A DNA stretch of 64,000 nucleotides, from assembly GCF_003254705.1 (NCBI RefSeq), contig NZ_QFYR01000001.1, positions 434,001 to 498,000 on the forward strand. The letters are read 5' to 3'. The stretch is from Phenylobacterium deserti (lineage in GTDB: Bacteria; Pseudomonadota; Alphaproteobacteria; Caulobacterales; Caulobacteraceae). Shown piece by piece: positions 9,236 through 18,368 of this stretch. A program made the position numbers and the translations under genes. How positions within the stretch are numbered: the stretch's first letter is position 1; the number at the start of each line of letters is the position of its first letter. The notes below the pieces were generated by a model. The model was not told the origin of the DNA and did not search any database. It saw nothing but the letters and a program-made list of their open reading frames with translations.

Positions 9236-10114
9236 ATGGATCAAATGCACGAACTTCTCAGTCTCGTCCGCCGGTACGGTGAGAACGGCGCAACCGAGAC
9301 GGCCGTACCCGGGCTTGGCCTCTATCTGGCCGCCGAGGCCGGGGAGCCGAGCTCGATCGTCTATCGGCCGCTGATGTGCCTGATCGTGGCCGGCGCCAAA
9401 CGGACGGTGCTGGGCGAGCGGGTCTATCGGTACGCGGCCGGCGACTACATCGCCGCATCGGTGGATCTGCCGGTCACCGGGCAGGTGACGGACGCGCCCT
9501 ATGCCGCGATCAGCTTCGACCTGGACCCCGCGCGGATCGCCGACCTGCTGCTGGACCTTCCCCCGGCGCCGGACAGCGGGCCGGTGGGACTGGAGGTGCA
9601 CCGGGCCGAGCCGGACCTGGTGGACGCGCTTGTCCGGCTGACTCGGCTGCTGGAACGCCCGGCCGACATCCCGGTGCTGGCGCCGATGATCTCGCGCGAG
9701 GTGCTGTGGCGGCTGCTGCAGGGGCCGAGCGGGCCGATGGTGCGCCAGATCGCCCTGTCCGAAAGCCGGCTGTCGCAGGTGAACCGGGCGATCCGCTGGC
9801 TGCGCGCAAACTATGCCGAGGCGATGCGGGTCGAGGCGCTGGCCAACCTGGCCGGCATGAGCCTCGCGTCCTTTCACCGGCACTTCAAGGCGGTGACGGC
9901 GATGAGCCCGCTGCAGTACCAGAAGCAGCTGCGGCTGCAGGAGGCGCGCAGCCGCCTGATGTCCCAGCCGGGCGATGTGGCGGGCGTCGGCTTCGCCGTG
10001 GGCTACGACAGCCCCAGCCAGTTCAGCCGCGAATACGCCCGCCTGTTCGGCGCCCCGCCGGGCCGGGATGCGGTGCGGCTGAGGGCCTCGCCCCAGCCGC
10101 AGGCGGTGCCCTAG
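9236..10114 (+). CDS. AraC-family transcriptional regulator (AraC_N type)
   Basis: The 292-residue regulator has an N-terminal cupin-like AraC_N domain (about residues 20-160, with PLMCLIVAGAKRTVLGE and FDLDPARIADLL) and a C-terminal double helix-turn-helix (about 195-285). The second half contains LANLAGMSLASFHRHFKAVT and VGYDSPSQFSREYARLFG, typical of this family. It is divergent from the SDR gene and probably regulates it, judged only from position. The inducer is unknown. The ATG at 9236 gives an N-terminus of family length. The stop overlaps the convergent M28 peptidase stop by four bases. Confidence 0.92.
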   Translation: MDQMHELLSLVRRYGENGATETAVPGLGLYLAAEAGEPSSIVYRPLMCLIVAGAKRTVLGERVYRYAAGDYIAASVDLPVTGQVTDAPYAAISFDLDPARIADLLLDLPPAPDSGPVGLEVHRAEPDLVDALVRLTRLLERPADIPVLAPMISREVLWRLLQGPSGPMVRQIALSESRLSQVNRAIRWLRANYAEAMRVEALANLAGMSLASFHRHFKAVTAMSPLQYQKQLRLQEARSRLMSQPGDVAGVGFAVGYDSPSQFSREYARLFGAPPGRDAVRLRASPQPQAVP

Positions 10115-11721
10115 CGCTTGCTGGGGTCGGGATAGGCGAACGGATCGGCAGGGACCGGCTCCGTCGGCAGGACGTTGGACGGCAGCGGCGCATCGGCGTC
10201 GGCCGCCTGCAGCAGCATCCAGGCCATGACGGCGGAAGCCTGCTTCAGATCTTCCGGCCGCAGGTGGTCGTAGGTGTCCACGTTGCTGTGGTGGGTGGTC
10301 GAGGAGTAGTCGAGCCCGTCCTGGATGAACTGGTAGGCCGGCAGGCCAAGGCGGGCCATGTAGACGTGGTCGGTGCCGCCGGTGGGCCGGGCCGAGACGG
10401 TGGTGGCCCCCAGGGTGGCGTAGGGCGCCAGCCACTCCTTGAGCACCGGGGCGGCGGCCATGTTGCCTTCGGTGTAGACGCCGCGGATCTTGCCCGAGCC
10501 GTTGTCGAGGTTGAAGTAGCCGGCCATGTCCTTGAAGCCCGGGAGGGGCGTGACGGGATAGGTGCTCTGGGTCACCACCGGCAGGGTCCAGGCGCGCTTG
10601 GCGGGATCAGAATGCGGCGGGCGGCGGGCCAGGTGGCGGTCGACATAGGCCGCCGAGCCCAGCAGGCCCTGCTCCTCCCCCGACCACAGGGCGAAGCGGA
10701 TGGTGCGCTTGGGCTTCACGCCCAGGGTCTTGAGGATGCGGGCCGCTTCCATGACCACCGCCGAGCCGGCGGCGTTGTCCGTGGCGCCGTCCGCGGCCAC
10801 CCAGCTGTCGAGGTGGGCGCCGGCCATGACGTAGCCGGCCTTGGGATCGCGGCCTGGGATCTCGGCGAAGACGTTGTAGGCGCGGGTGTCGCTGTCGTCG
10901 AAGTGGACCTTGGAGTCGATCTCCAGGGTGACGGGGCCGAGCTTGGCCAGGCGCGCCAGGCGGCGATAGTCCTCGGCGGCGATCTCCACGCCCGGCAGGG
11001 CGGCGGTGGCGCCCACCTGGTGCAGGTAGCCGGCGCCGTGCACCAGCCCGCCCTCGCGGTAGCTCATCCGCCCCCAGGCGAGCGCCCCTTCCGCCTTGAG
11101 GAAGGCGTCGAGCTTGGCGGCGAAGCCGCGGTTCTCCAGGTAGCGGTCCAACTCGTCCGGATCGTGGGCCGGCTGGCGGTAGGCGCTGTTCTGGGTGAGC
11201 TCCTCGCCGGTTTGGCGCTTGAAGGCGGGCTCGGTGGCGTCCTTGGGCGGGCCGGGCCAGGTGACCAGCACGATCTTGCCGGCCAGCTTGCCGCGCCATT
11301 CGGCGAAGTCGCGTTCCCTGGACATCGGGGCGACGATCACCGGGGCTGCTAGCGGGCCGTTGGTGGCGGGCGTCCAGGCGACGGGAATGGCGCGCAGCTC
11401 GATCGGGCGCGGGGCGGTCATGCGCACCCGGCTGTTCTCGATCCACCAGCCGCGGCCGAACTCGAAGCCTTCGGTGTGGACGTGAGCCAGGCCCCACTCG
11501 CGGAACTTGCCCTGGGTCCAGGCTTCGGCCTTGCGCATGGCGGGGGAGTTGGTGAGCCGCCCGCCGATGCCGTCCGTGAGGTGGGCCGCGGTCTGCAGCA
11601 CCTGGGAATGGTTGAAGGCCTGGTCGTTGATCCGGTTCACGGCGCCAAGGTCGGCGGCCGACGCATGCGCGGCGATCGACACGCAGGCGCAGGCGGCGGC
11701 GAGGCGGAGCAGGCTCTTCAT
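10111..11721 (-). CDS. Secreted M28-family zinc metallopeptidase
   Basis: This 536-residue exopeptidase has a signal peptide (MKSLLRLAAACACVSIAAHA, cleavage near Ala-Asp at 22-23), so it acts in the periplasm or outside. A PA-like insert (about 130-260) precedes the M28 catalytic domain. Metal and catalytic motifs are visible: AGAHLDSWVAADGATDNAAG (zinc His and bridging Asp), WSGEEQGLLGS (catalytic Glu and zinc Glu), and GGTDHVYMARLGLPAYQF (second zinc His). Together they resemble bacterial aminopeptidase/carboxypeptidase-Q-like enzymes. The ATG at 11721 is chosen because it begins the signal peptide; longer in-frame starts lack one. Confidence 0.92.
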   Translation of the reverse strand: MKSLLRLAAACACVSIAAHASAADLGAVNRINDQAFNHSQVLQTAAHLTDGIGGRLTNSPAMRKAEAWTQGKFREWGLAHVHTEGFEFGRGWWIENSRVRMTAPRPIELRAIPVAWTPATNGPLAAPVIVAPMSRERDFAEWRGKLAGKIVLVTWPGPPKDATEPAFKRQTGEELTQNSAYRQPAHDPDELDRYLENRGFAAKLDAFLKAEGALAWGRMSYREGGLVHGAGYLHQVGATAALPGVEIAAEDYRRLARLAKLGPVTLEIDSKVHFDDSDTRAYNVFAEIPGRDPKAGYVMAGAHLDSWVAADGATDNAAGSAVVMEAARILKTLGVKPKRTIRFALWSGEEQGLLGSAAYVDRHLARRPPHSDPAKRAWTLPVVTQSTYPVTPLPGFKDMAGYFNLDNGSGKIRGVYTEGNMAAAPVLKEWLAPYATLGATTVSARPTGGTDHVYMARLGLPAYQFIQDGLDYSSTTHHSNVDTYDHLRPEDLKQASAVMAWMLLQAADADAPLPSNVLPTEPVPADPFAYPDPSKR

Positions 11722-11787
11722 GTAACATTTTCCCGAAGTGACGTCGGCGGCAGCTTCACCGCTGACGGACCCGGACACAAGGGCGGC

Positions 11788-14307
11788 TTAGGCGGCGGAG
11801 CCCCGGGCGGCGGCGTCTGCCTCCTGGCGGGCAGTCGAGGCCAGGGCCAGCAGGATGTGGTCGATCAGGGCCTGGGCGCGGATCGGCTTGGCCAGGTGGA
11901 AGTCGGCCCCCGCCTCGCGGCCGGCGCGGATGTGCTCGTCCAGGGCGTTGGCGGTGAGCATGATCACCGGCGTGCGCGCCAGGCCCTGGGCGGCCTCAAG
12001 AGCGCGCAGGCGGCGAGTGGCCTCAAGACCGTCGAGTTCGGGCATCTGCATGTCCATAAGCACGACATCGAACGCCTGTTCGGCGAGCGCTTCCAGCGCC
12101 AGCACTCCGTTGTCGACGATCAGCGGAACGACACCCACGGACTCCAGCACCAGCTGAACGACCTTTTGGTTGGTGGGATGATCCTCGGCGAGCAGGACGC
12201 GCAGGCCGGAGATGTCGAAGGGCTCCTGCGCGGCCTCGGGTTCGGCGGCCGGCGTGTCCGCCAGGCGTTCGAGCGGCACGGTGACGGTGAAGGTAGAGCC
12301 GCGGCCCGGCGCGGAGTCGGCCTCCACCCGGCCGCCCATGATCTCGGCCAGGGAGCGGCTGATGGCTAGGCCCAGCCCCGTGCCGCCGAAGCGGCGGCGG
12401 ATGGAGGTGTCGGCCTGCTCGAACCTGCGGAACAGGCGTGCCTTCACCTCAGCGTCGAAGCCGATGCCGGTGTCGCTGACCACAAAGCGGATCTCGCGGC
12501 CCTCGCCGGACACGTCGAGCCGCACCGCGCCGGTTTCGGTGAACTTCACGGCGTTGCTGAGCAGGTTCGAAAGCACCTGGGTCAGACGCACCGTGTCGCC
12601 GGCGAAGCGGCCGTCGACGGCGGGCGCAACGGTCCAGGAGAAGGCCAAGCCCTTGGCCTCGGCGGACGCGCGGTGCAGTTCGGCGATGCTCGACACCAGG
12701 CGCGAGATCTCGAACTCGTCGCGGGCCAGCCGGATCTCGCCCGCCTCGATCTTGGAGAAATCCAGGATGTCGTTGATCACCCGCTCCAGCAGCCGGCCGG
12801 AGGACACGATCAGGCCGGCAAGTTCACGGCCGCGAGGTGTCGACTGCTCGCGCGCCAGGCTTTCGGAGACGGCGATCACGCCGTTGAGAGGCGTACGGAG
12901 CTCGTGGCTCATGTTGGCCAGGAACTGGCTCTTCTCGGCGGTGGCGCGCTCCAGCTGAGCGGTGCGCTCGGCCACACGATCCTCCAGGGACGCGAGCAAT
13001 GCTTCGGAGGCCTCTCGCTCCTTGCGCAGCGACCGGGCGAGGACGCCGAGCTCGTCGTCCCGGTCCTCCACGTCGGCCACGTCGGGGCGGGCGCGGGCGC
13101 CGAACGCCTCGGGTTCACACGAGCTGGCGAGGCGCCAGATCGGCCGCACGAGCTTGCGCCGAGCCAGCCACACGACCAGCAAGGTCTGCAGCAGGGTGGC
13201 CGCCGCGCCGACGACCAGCACCCACACGGCCGAGCGGGCGGCGGAGGCTGCGACCTTGGCCTTCGGATAGGTCATCAGCAGGTACCAGTCGGGACCGGAC
13301 AGCCGGCCATAGGCGACAATCTGGCGACTGTCTGGGCTGGTGAGCACGCCGGCCGCTTGACCCTTTTGGGCGATGTCGGCGGCGATCTTCTTCAGGCCCA
13401 TGCCCCGCTCGTAGGCGGCGATGGTCTTTTCCGAGGCTTGGCCCGGGGTGGTGAAGCCGGGATAGGCGATCAACTCGCCCCGATTGGTGACGATCAGGCT
13501 GGCCGCGCCCGGCAGCGGGTTCTTGACCGCGTTCAGGAAGAAGCCGGTGAGCTCAATCGAGGAGCCGAAGGCGCCCACGTAGCGACCGTCAAGGAAGGCA
13601 GGCGTCAGGCAGGCGGTGGCCAGCCGCGCGCCGGTCTTGTCCTGCAGCAGGCGCTGCAGCTTGGTGCAACGGGTCGCCCGCTGCGGGTTGAACACCGGGT
13701 TGGTGATGTAGCTCATCTCCTCAGCGGCGATGCTGAGGTCGGCGGGCGCGGTTTCCCGGTAGAACATCAGACGGTCGGGGCGATCGGGCCCGAACATCAC
13801 CAGCCGGGCCAGCGGCGGGGTGAAGAAATAGAAGTTGTCGTACTCGGCGCGCGCGGCCTGGCCGAAGTCGCCCACCAGCTCGAAGGCGGCGACCAGGGTC
13901 TTCAGGTCTCGAGGCGTGATGTGTTGCGCCTCGCCGATGAAGGCGCCGACCCCATAGGTGTAGCCGCCATGACGCATCGTCCCGTCGAAGTACTGCGGGC
14001 GTGAGCGGCGAGTCCCGTCGGGCCGCAGCGGGAAGTACTCGTCCGCCAAGGCAGCCACTTCGGCATCGGGGAGGTGGTCCATGCGGCGCTGCAGCTCGGC
14101 ATTGGCGGAGCGATGCAGGGCCGTGAGATTGGAGAAGCGGCGGTCGATGTTGGCGCTTCGCTCACGGACATAGTCCTGCAGGAAGCCGATTTGCCGGTGA
14201 GTGAGGTCGCGCTGGAAGATCACGAAGGCAGCGACCGTGCCGAAGGCCGTCATCACCAGCGACATCAAGGCGACGCTGATCAGAAAGCTGCGCGAGAGCG
14301 ATTTCAT
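11788..14307 (-). CDS. Membrane hybrid histidine kinase with periplasmic sensor and receiver domain
   Basis: The 839-residue hybrid kinase has a membrane helix at about 8-30 and a periplasmic sensor of about 300 residues (Cache-like by position, with RGELIAYPGFTTPG). A second helix lies at about 355-380, followed by a coiled linker, HisKA with SHELRTPLNG (phospho-His about 467), and HATPase (LSNAVKFTE; DTGIGF; RRFGGTGLGLAISRSL). The C-terminal receiver (about 700-818) has acidic AEDHPTNQ, phospho-Asp in LMDMQMPELDG (about 752) and the AKPI lysine. With no DNA-binding output, signal must pass to a phosphotransferase elsewhere. It is divergent from the glucokinase-like kinase at 14578. The start could be ATG 14307 or a nearby upstream TTG/GTG; no strong binding site helps. 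Confidence 0.92.
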   Translation of the reverse strand: MKSLSRSFLISVALMSLVMTAFGTVAAFVIFQRDLTHRQIGFLQDYVRERSANIDRRFSNLTALHRSANAELQRRMDHLPDAEVAALADEYFPLRPDGTRRSRPQYFDGTMRHGGYTYGVGAFIGEAQHITPRDLKTLVAAFELVGDFGQAARAEYDNFYFFTPPLARLVMFGPDRPDRLMFYRETAPADLSIAAEEMSYITNPVFNPQRATRCTKLQRLLQDKTGARLATACLTPAFLDGRYVGAFGSSIELTGFFLNAVKNPLPGAASLIVTNRGELIAYPGFTTPGQASEKTIAAYERGMGLKKIAADIAQKGQAAGVLTSPDSRQIVAYGRLSGPDWYLLMTYPKAKVAASAARSAVWVLVVGAAATLLQTLLVVWLARRKLVRPIWRLASSCEPEAFGARARPDVADVEDRDDELGVLARSLRKEREASEALLASLEDRVAERTAQLERATAEKSQFLANMSHELRTPLNGVIAVSESLAREQSTPRGRELAGLIVSSGRLLERVINDILDFSKIEAGEIRLARDEFEISRLVSSIAELHRASAEAKGLAFSWTVAPAVDGRFAGDTVRLTQVLSNLLSNAVKFTETGAVRLDVSGEGREIRFVVSDTGIGFDAEVKARLFRRFEQADTSIRRRFGGTGLGLAISRSLAEIMGGRVEADSAPGRGSTFTVTVPLERLADTPAAEPEAAQEPFDISGLRVLLAEDHPTNQKVVQLVLESVGVVPLIVDNGVLALEALAEQAFDVVLMDMQMPELDGLEATRRLRALEAAQGLARTPVIMLTANALDEHIRAGREAGADFHLAKPIRAQALIDHILLALASTARQEADAAARGSAA

Positions 14308-14577
14308 CAACAAGGCGTCGCCGGGGAAAGGAAGCGCAAACGTTAGCGCCCTAGCGTTGCCCACCGGTTTACGAACGATGTGAATCGCCGATCGTCAGCC
14401 ACAGGAGCATCAGCCGCCGAGCCATTCGATGCGTCTGGACGGCCAAGCCGTTGAAGTTCGGCCCGACTTTTCCCGGCGGCCATGTCGAAAAAGCAGCAGC
14501 GACTGCGATTGGGCGACCAGCGGTTTCAAGGTTGCTTAATCGTTTTTGTTCTCATGCTCACAAAAAGGGGAAACGAG

Positions 14578-17187
14578 TTGAACGACGTCGCTCTAGTCGC
14601 CGCGATTTGCCCGGCGGCCTGCCGGTTCGCGCTGATGAGCGACCTTGCGGCTGCGCAACCGGCGCTGTCGCACTTCATGGAGTTCAGGGCCGGCGACTTC
14701 GCGGGCGTTGTCGAAGCCTTCCAGGCCTATGCCGATGCGCTTGGCCGCCCTCTGCCCCCCCGCCTGGGAATTTCGGTGTCCGCTCCGGTGAACGGGACCG
14801 AGCACACCATCACCCAATCCGGATGGCGCATCTCCGAGCAGGAGCTCGCGCAAGCCTTCGGCTTCACCCGTATCGTGCCGATCAACGATGCGGCGGCCGT
14901 CGCCTTGGCGCTGAGCGTCATGGACATGCGCGACGCCGCTCCGCTCGGCGGCTCGGCCCTGCCCCACAATCCCCTGGGCGTTGGGCGCTATGCGCTGATC
15001 AGCCTGGACTTCGGCCTGGGCGTTTCCGCCGTGGGACTGAGCGCCCAGGGCGTGCGGATCATCGACACCGAAGCCGGGCATATGGCCTTTGCGCCTCAGT
15101 GCGAGCTGGAAGAAAAGCTGGCGAGCCGCCTGCGCGCGGTTCACGGCCGCGTCTCCTACGAGCGGCTGCTGGGCTGGCCCGGGCTATCGCAGATCCACGC
15201 CATTCTCGCGGACCGGTTCGGCACGGGCGAAGAACCCCTGTCCCCCCTTGAAGTGGTGCTGAACGGCCGGCCCGGCGGCGATCCGGCCTGCGTACAGGCC
15301 CTCGCCTGCTATTCGCGCATTCTGGGCTCGTTCGCTGGTGACGTGGCCCTGTCGATGGGCATCGACGGCGGCGTGTTCCTGACCGGTCGCTTCCTGTTCG
15401 AAGCCCACGACCAGGCCGACTGGGCGGGCTTCCGCAAGCGGTTCGAAGCCAAGGGGCGGCTCTCCCACTTCGTGAAGGGCGTGCCGACCTGGGCGCTCGC
15501 CAACCCCGGGAGCGTGCTCACCGGCGCGGCCCGCAAGCTGGTCATCGAGCTTGCGCTCGACAGCGGTCGGTCCGCTCAGGCGCAAGCCGACGCGGATCCG
15601 GCCCCGATCGTCAGTCTTCCGCCGCAGGTGGAGGCCCAGGAGTTGCTGGACGGCGCGGCCGCGGGCCTGCTGGTGCTCAATCCCGACCTGAGCATCGCCG
15701 CCAGCAACGACCGGTTCTGGGTCGGCTCGTCCGCGCCGCCGCATCTGCGCCGCAATGGGCGGATGATCGAGGAAGCCTTCTACGCCATGGCCGAGGCCGG
15801 CGACTGGACGCACGAGACCGCCTCCAGCGCCTTTGGCCGCCTGTCCGAGCGTCAGCCCTACAGCCTGGAGCGCAGCGCGCTCGGCGGGATGCTGCTGAGA
15901 GACGACGCACGCCCTCTGCCGGACGGGCGCTGGGTGATCACCTCACAGGACATCACCCGCGCAGCGCGGCGGGCGCGCGAGCTCGAAGACTTGGCCGGTG
16001 AACTGCGCGAAGCGCGCAACGCCGCCGAAGCGGCTAATCGCACCAAGTCCGCCTTCCTGGCCACCATGAGCCACGAGATCCGCACCCCGTTGAACGGCGT
16101 GCTGGGCATGGTGCAGGCGATCGCTTTCGACGAACTGTCGACCATCCAGCGCGAGCGGCTGGACATCATCCGCCAATCGGGCGAGTCGCTGCTGGCGATC
16201 CTGAACGACATCCTGGACCTGTCGAAGATCGAGGCCGGTCAGCTGGAGCTCGAGGAGGTCGACTTCGACCTGCGCACCCTGCTCCTGGGCGCGCACGCGG
16301 CCTTCACCGCCCTGGCCAACAAGAAGGGCCTGTCCTTCACCCTGCAGGTCGAAGACGGCTCGGACGGGACCTATCGTGGCGACCCGACCCGCCTGCGCCA
16401 GATCCTCTACAACGTGGTCTCCAACGCCCTGAAGTTCACCGAGGCCGGCGAGGTGCGCGTCTCCGCGGGCTACGCAGAGGGTGAGCTCCGCCTGACCGTC
16501 GCGGACACGGGCATTGGGGTGGACCCTGCGCGCCTGCCGGCCTTGTTCGATCGGTTCACCCAGGCCGACACCTCGACCACGCGCCAGTACGGCGGCACGG
16601 GCCTAGGGCTCGCCATCTGCCGCGAACTGGCGATGATGATGGGCGGCTCGATTGCTGCGGAAAGCGCTGTGGGCCAAGGCACCACCGTGGTGTTCCGCGC
16701 GCCCATGCCGAAGGTGGCCTCCAGGCCCGCGGCTGCAGCCCTGCCGTCAGACGAGGGCCCGGCCCGGCAAATGGCGCTGCGCGTGCTGGCCGCCGAGGAC
16801 AACGCTGTCAATCGGCTGGTGCTGAAGACCCTTCTGCATCAGCTGGGCATCGACCCGGTGATCGTGGAAGACGGCCAGCAGGCGGTGGACGCTTGGGAGA
16901 CCAGCACCTGGGACGTGGTGCTGATGGACATCCAGATGCCGAAGCTGGACGGAGTTTCAGCCGCTCGAGAGATCCGCCGAAGAGAGGCCGAGAGCGGTCG
17001 GGCCCACACGCCGATCATCGCGCTGACCGCCAACGCCATGTCGCATCAGATCAGCGAATACATGAAGGCGGGGATGAACGGCCACGTAGCCAAGCCGATC
17101 CAGGCCGAAGCCCTGTTCCGGGCAATTGTGGAGCAGGTGGACGGCGACAGCCGCGAGAGCGAGCCGAAGGCGCAGGCGGTCGGTTAG
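14578..17187 (+). CDS. Hybrid histidine kinase with N-terminal degenerate glucokinase domain
   Basis: This 869-residue soluble protein has no membrane segment. Residues 1-325 follow glucokinase (Glk, PF02685) end to end. Against E. coli Glk from memory, the glucose ligands are conserved: Asn103 and Asp104 (PINDAAAV), Glu165 and His168 (TEAGHMAFAP), and Glu195 (SYERLLGWPGL). The ATP motifs are not: GDVGGTNARLAL has become AAICPAACRFAL (residues 8-19), and GAGTGLG has become SLDFGLG (142-148). A PAS-like domain follows (about 345-465), then HisKA (SHEIRTPLNG, His about 499), HATPase (NALKFTE, GGTGLGLAI) and a receiver (734-855, Asp about 779 in LMDIQMPKLDG). TTG 14578 follows AGGGG and aligns with the Glk N-terminus; ATG 14482 is possible but has no binding site. 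Confidence 0.93.
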   Translation: MNDVALVAAICPAACRFALMSDLAAAQPALSHFMEFRAGDFAGVVEAFQAYADALGRPLPPRLGISVSAPVNGTEHTITQSGWRISEQELAQAFGFTRIVPINDAAAVALALSVMDMRDAAPLGGSALPHNPLGVGRYALISLDFGLGVSAVGLSAQGVRIIDTEAGHMAFAPQCELEEKLASRLRAVHGRVSYERLLGWPGLSQIHAILADRFGTGEEPLSPLEVVLNGRPGGDPACVQALACYSRILGSFAGDVALSMGIDGGVFLTGRFLFEAHDQADWAGFRKRFEAKGRLSHFVKGVPTWALANPGSVLTGAARKLVIELALDSGRSAQAQADADPAPIVSLPPQVEAQELLDGAAAGLLVLNPDLSIAASNDRFWVGSSAPPHLRRNGRMIEEAFYAMAEAGDWTHETASSAFGRLSERQPYSLERSALGGMLLRDDARPLPDGRWVITSQDITRAARRARELEDLAGELREARNAAEAANRTKSAFLATMSHEIRTPLNGVLGMVQAIAFDELSTIQRERLDIIRQSGESLLAILNDILDLSKIEAGQLELEEVDFDLRTLLLGAHAAFTALANKKGLSFTLQVEDGSDGTYRGDPTRLRQILYNVVSNALKFTEAGEVRVSAGYAEGELRLTVADTGIGVDPARLPALFDRFTQADTSTTRQYGGTGLGLAICRELAMMMGGSIAAESAVGQGTTVVFRAPMPKVASRPAAAALPSDEGPARQMALRVLAAEDNAVNRLVLKTLLHQLGIDPVIVEDGQQAVDAWETSTWDVVLMDIQMPKLDGVSAAREIRRREAESGRAHTPIIALTANAMSHQISEYMKAGMNGHVAKPIQAEALFRAIVEQVDGDSRESEPKAQAVG

Positions 17188-17360
17188 TCGCGCCGGAGGC
17201 GCAGGACCCGCACCGGCCCCTGCCAGACTTCCACCTCGTCACAGTGATCGAGCTTGCCCTGGGCAAGGCTGCGAAGCTCGTCCATCGACATGCACGGGAT
17301 GTCTTCCGACAAGGCGACAGCGCCAGTGGTGGTCAGTCCGTAGATGCGAAAATCCTGCAC
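17184..17360 (-). CDS. Small conserved-looking protein, unknown function
   Basis: The 58-residue product begins VQDFRIYGLTTTGAVALSED (GTG start) and ends QGPVRVLRLRRD. The middle reads IPCMSMDELRSLAQGKLDHC and then DEVEVWQGP. It has two Cys, no membrane segment, and a strand-helix-strand look. It ends inside the stop codon of the convergent glucokinase-like histidine kinase. An AGGGACG stretch lies just before the start. I do not recognise a family by name. Sensible amino-acid composition and tight packing support it as real. Confidence 0.6.
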   Translation of the reverse strand: MQDFRIYGLTTTGAVALSEDIPCMSMDELRSLAQGKLDHCDEVEVWQGPVRVLRLRRD

Positions 17361-17692
17361 GTAAGCGTCCCTTCAAACGGCAGGCAACGATTAGCAGAAC
17401 AACGCTCCGCCGCTCTGCCGGCGACCCGACACACGAGCTGCGTCAGATTGTCTGCAGATTAAGGGACACATCGCCCAGCATCGCCACGAGCGAGAACTTC
17501 TTTTCATTTGCTGCGACATTCAGTCCAAGCTGCGAACCTCGGATGGAGACTCTCCTATGCTGCTCCACCGCAGATGGCGCCCTTTATGTCGCAGCGTCGC
17601 CGTCGGTGGGGCTGCACGCCGGATTACGTGGCGCGGTTCAACGCGGCCGAATCCGCGGTATGAGGCGGCCCTGCAACCAGACGGGCCCGCCG
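17361..17692. other. 332-base intergenic region without a clear gene
   Basis: No open frame with coding character and no obvious terminator or RNA fold was found here. GC content drops in the middle (17455-17525, around CTTCTTTTCATTTGC), as expected for promoter DNA. The two small genes on either side both read away from it, so it should hold divergent promoters. I cannot name their elements. Confidence 0.5.
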
Positions 17693-17881
17693 ATGCCGCC
17701 GCTTTCCGATCTCGACGTCTACCGGAACCTGTCTGGCATGGCGGAACAGCTCGAGCGCATGGAAGACGAGGCGGCCAGCCTGGTCAGCCAGACGGCGCTC
17801 CAGACGGCGGCCATGACCCTGCGAGGCGTAGCGTCGGCCATCTACTCTCACTGTCTCTCGGACGATGACGGCGCCGCCTAA
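17693..17881 (+). CDS. Small protein, unknown function
   Basis: The 62-residue protein begins MPPLSDLDVYRNLSGMAEQL and ends SHCLSDDDGAA. It is predicted mostly helical and amphipathic (LERMEDEAASLVSQTALQTA), with no membrane segment. An alternative in-frame ATG 33 bases upstream would add MRRPCNQTGPP. Neither start has a clear ribosome binding site. I recognise no family, and the call rests on codon-like composition and a stop fitting the gene spacing. Confidence 0.5.
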   Translation: MPPLSDLDVYRNLSGMAEQLERMEDEAASLVSQTALQTAAMTLRGVASAIYSHCLSDDDGAA

Positions 17882-18037
17882 GGGGCCGACCGAACACCGC
17901 CAAGGCATATGGCTAACATTTGAGGCGAAGCGCCATCCCTGCTCGGGATACGAGTGATCGAGCGACGTTTTATTCCTTGCCAAGCTTCTGTGGTTGAGCT
18001 TGCTTAAGCCGAACTGACGTTTGGACGAGACAGCAAC

Positions 18038-18313
18038 TTGCCTACCACACTGCAGATCGCCACGGTCGCTGGCGCGGTGGTCTGGCCCCTTGGGGCCGGC
18101 TTGGCCCTGGTGCTGTGGTCCAAGGCTCGCGCCGCTGCGCACGCCCGCAAGGTCGCCGCCATGGAAGCGGACCTCCGGGGCATGTTCCACGACATCGAAA
18201 GCAGCCCGGTGCCGAACCGCCTGACCATGGTGGTGGATGCGCTGGAAGAGGGCGAAGCCCTGACGCCGGCCCGCGCCGCCGCGCGTGATTCCAAGAGCAC
18301 CGTCCGCTCCTGA
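18038..18313 (+). CDS. Small single-pass membrane protein, unknown function
   Basis: This 91-residue protein has one N-terminal membrane segment (about residues 6-27, with VVWPLGAGLALVLWS), a basic stop-transfer region (KARAAAHARK) and a soluble tail predicted helical (FHDIESSPVPNRLTMVVDAL). The frame is closed upstream by an in-frame TAA, and the first usable start is TTG at 18038, preceded by GGACGAG. The topology suggests a cytoplasmic C-terminal domain. I recognise no family. Confidence 0.55.
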   Translation: MPTTLQIATVAGAVVWPLGAGLALVLWSKARAAAHARKVAAMEADLRGMFHDIESSPVPNRLTMVVDALEEGEALTPARAAARDSKSTVRS

Positions 18314-18368
18314 CCTGGACGCCGCTTCGATGCGGCTTCGTGTGATCTCCGGACAAAACGAGTTTCAA

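Noticed and set aside
9376-11352. Plus-strand open frame of 658 residues over AraC and M28 genes
   Set aside because: It crosses two genes with solid motifs in other frames; its own sequence is compositionally biased and has no domain.
17126-17692. Extended N-terminus for the small protein at 17693
   Set aside because: The upstream frame runs through the end of the histidine kinase and a convergent small gene, and its composition is not coding-like.
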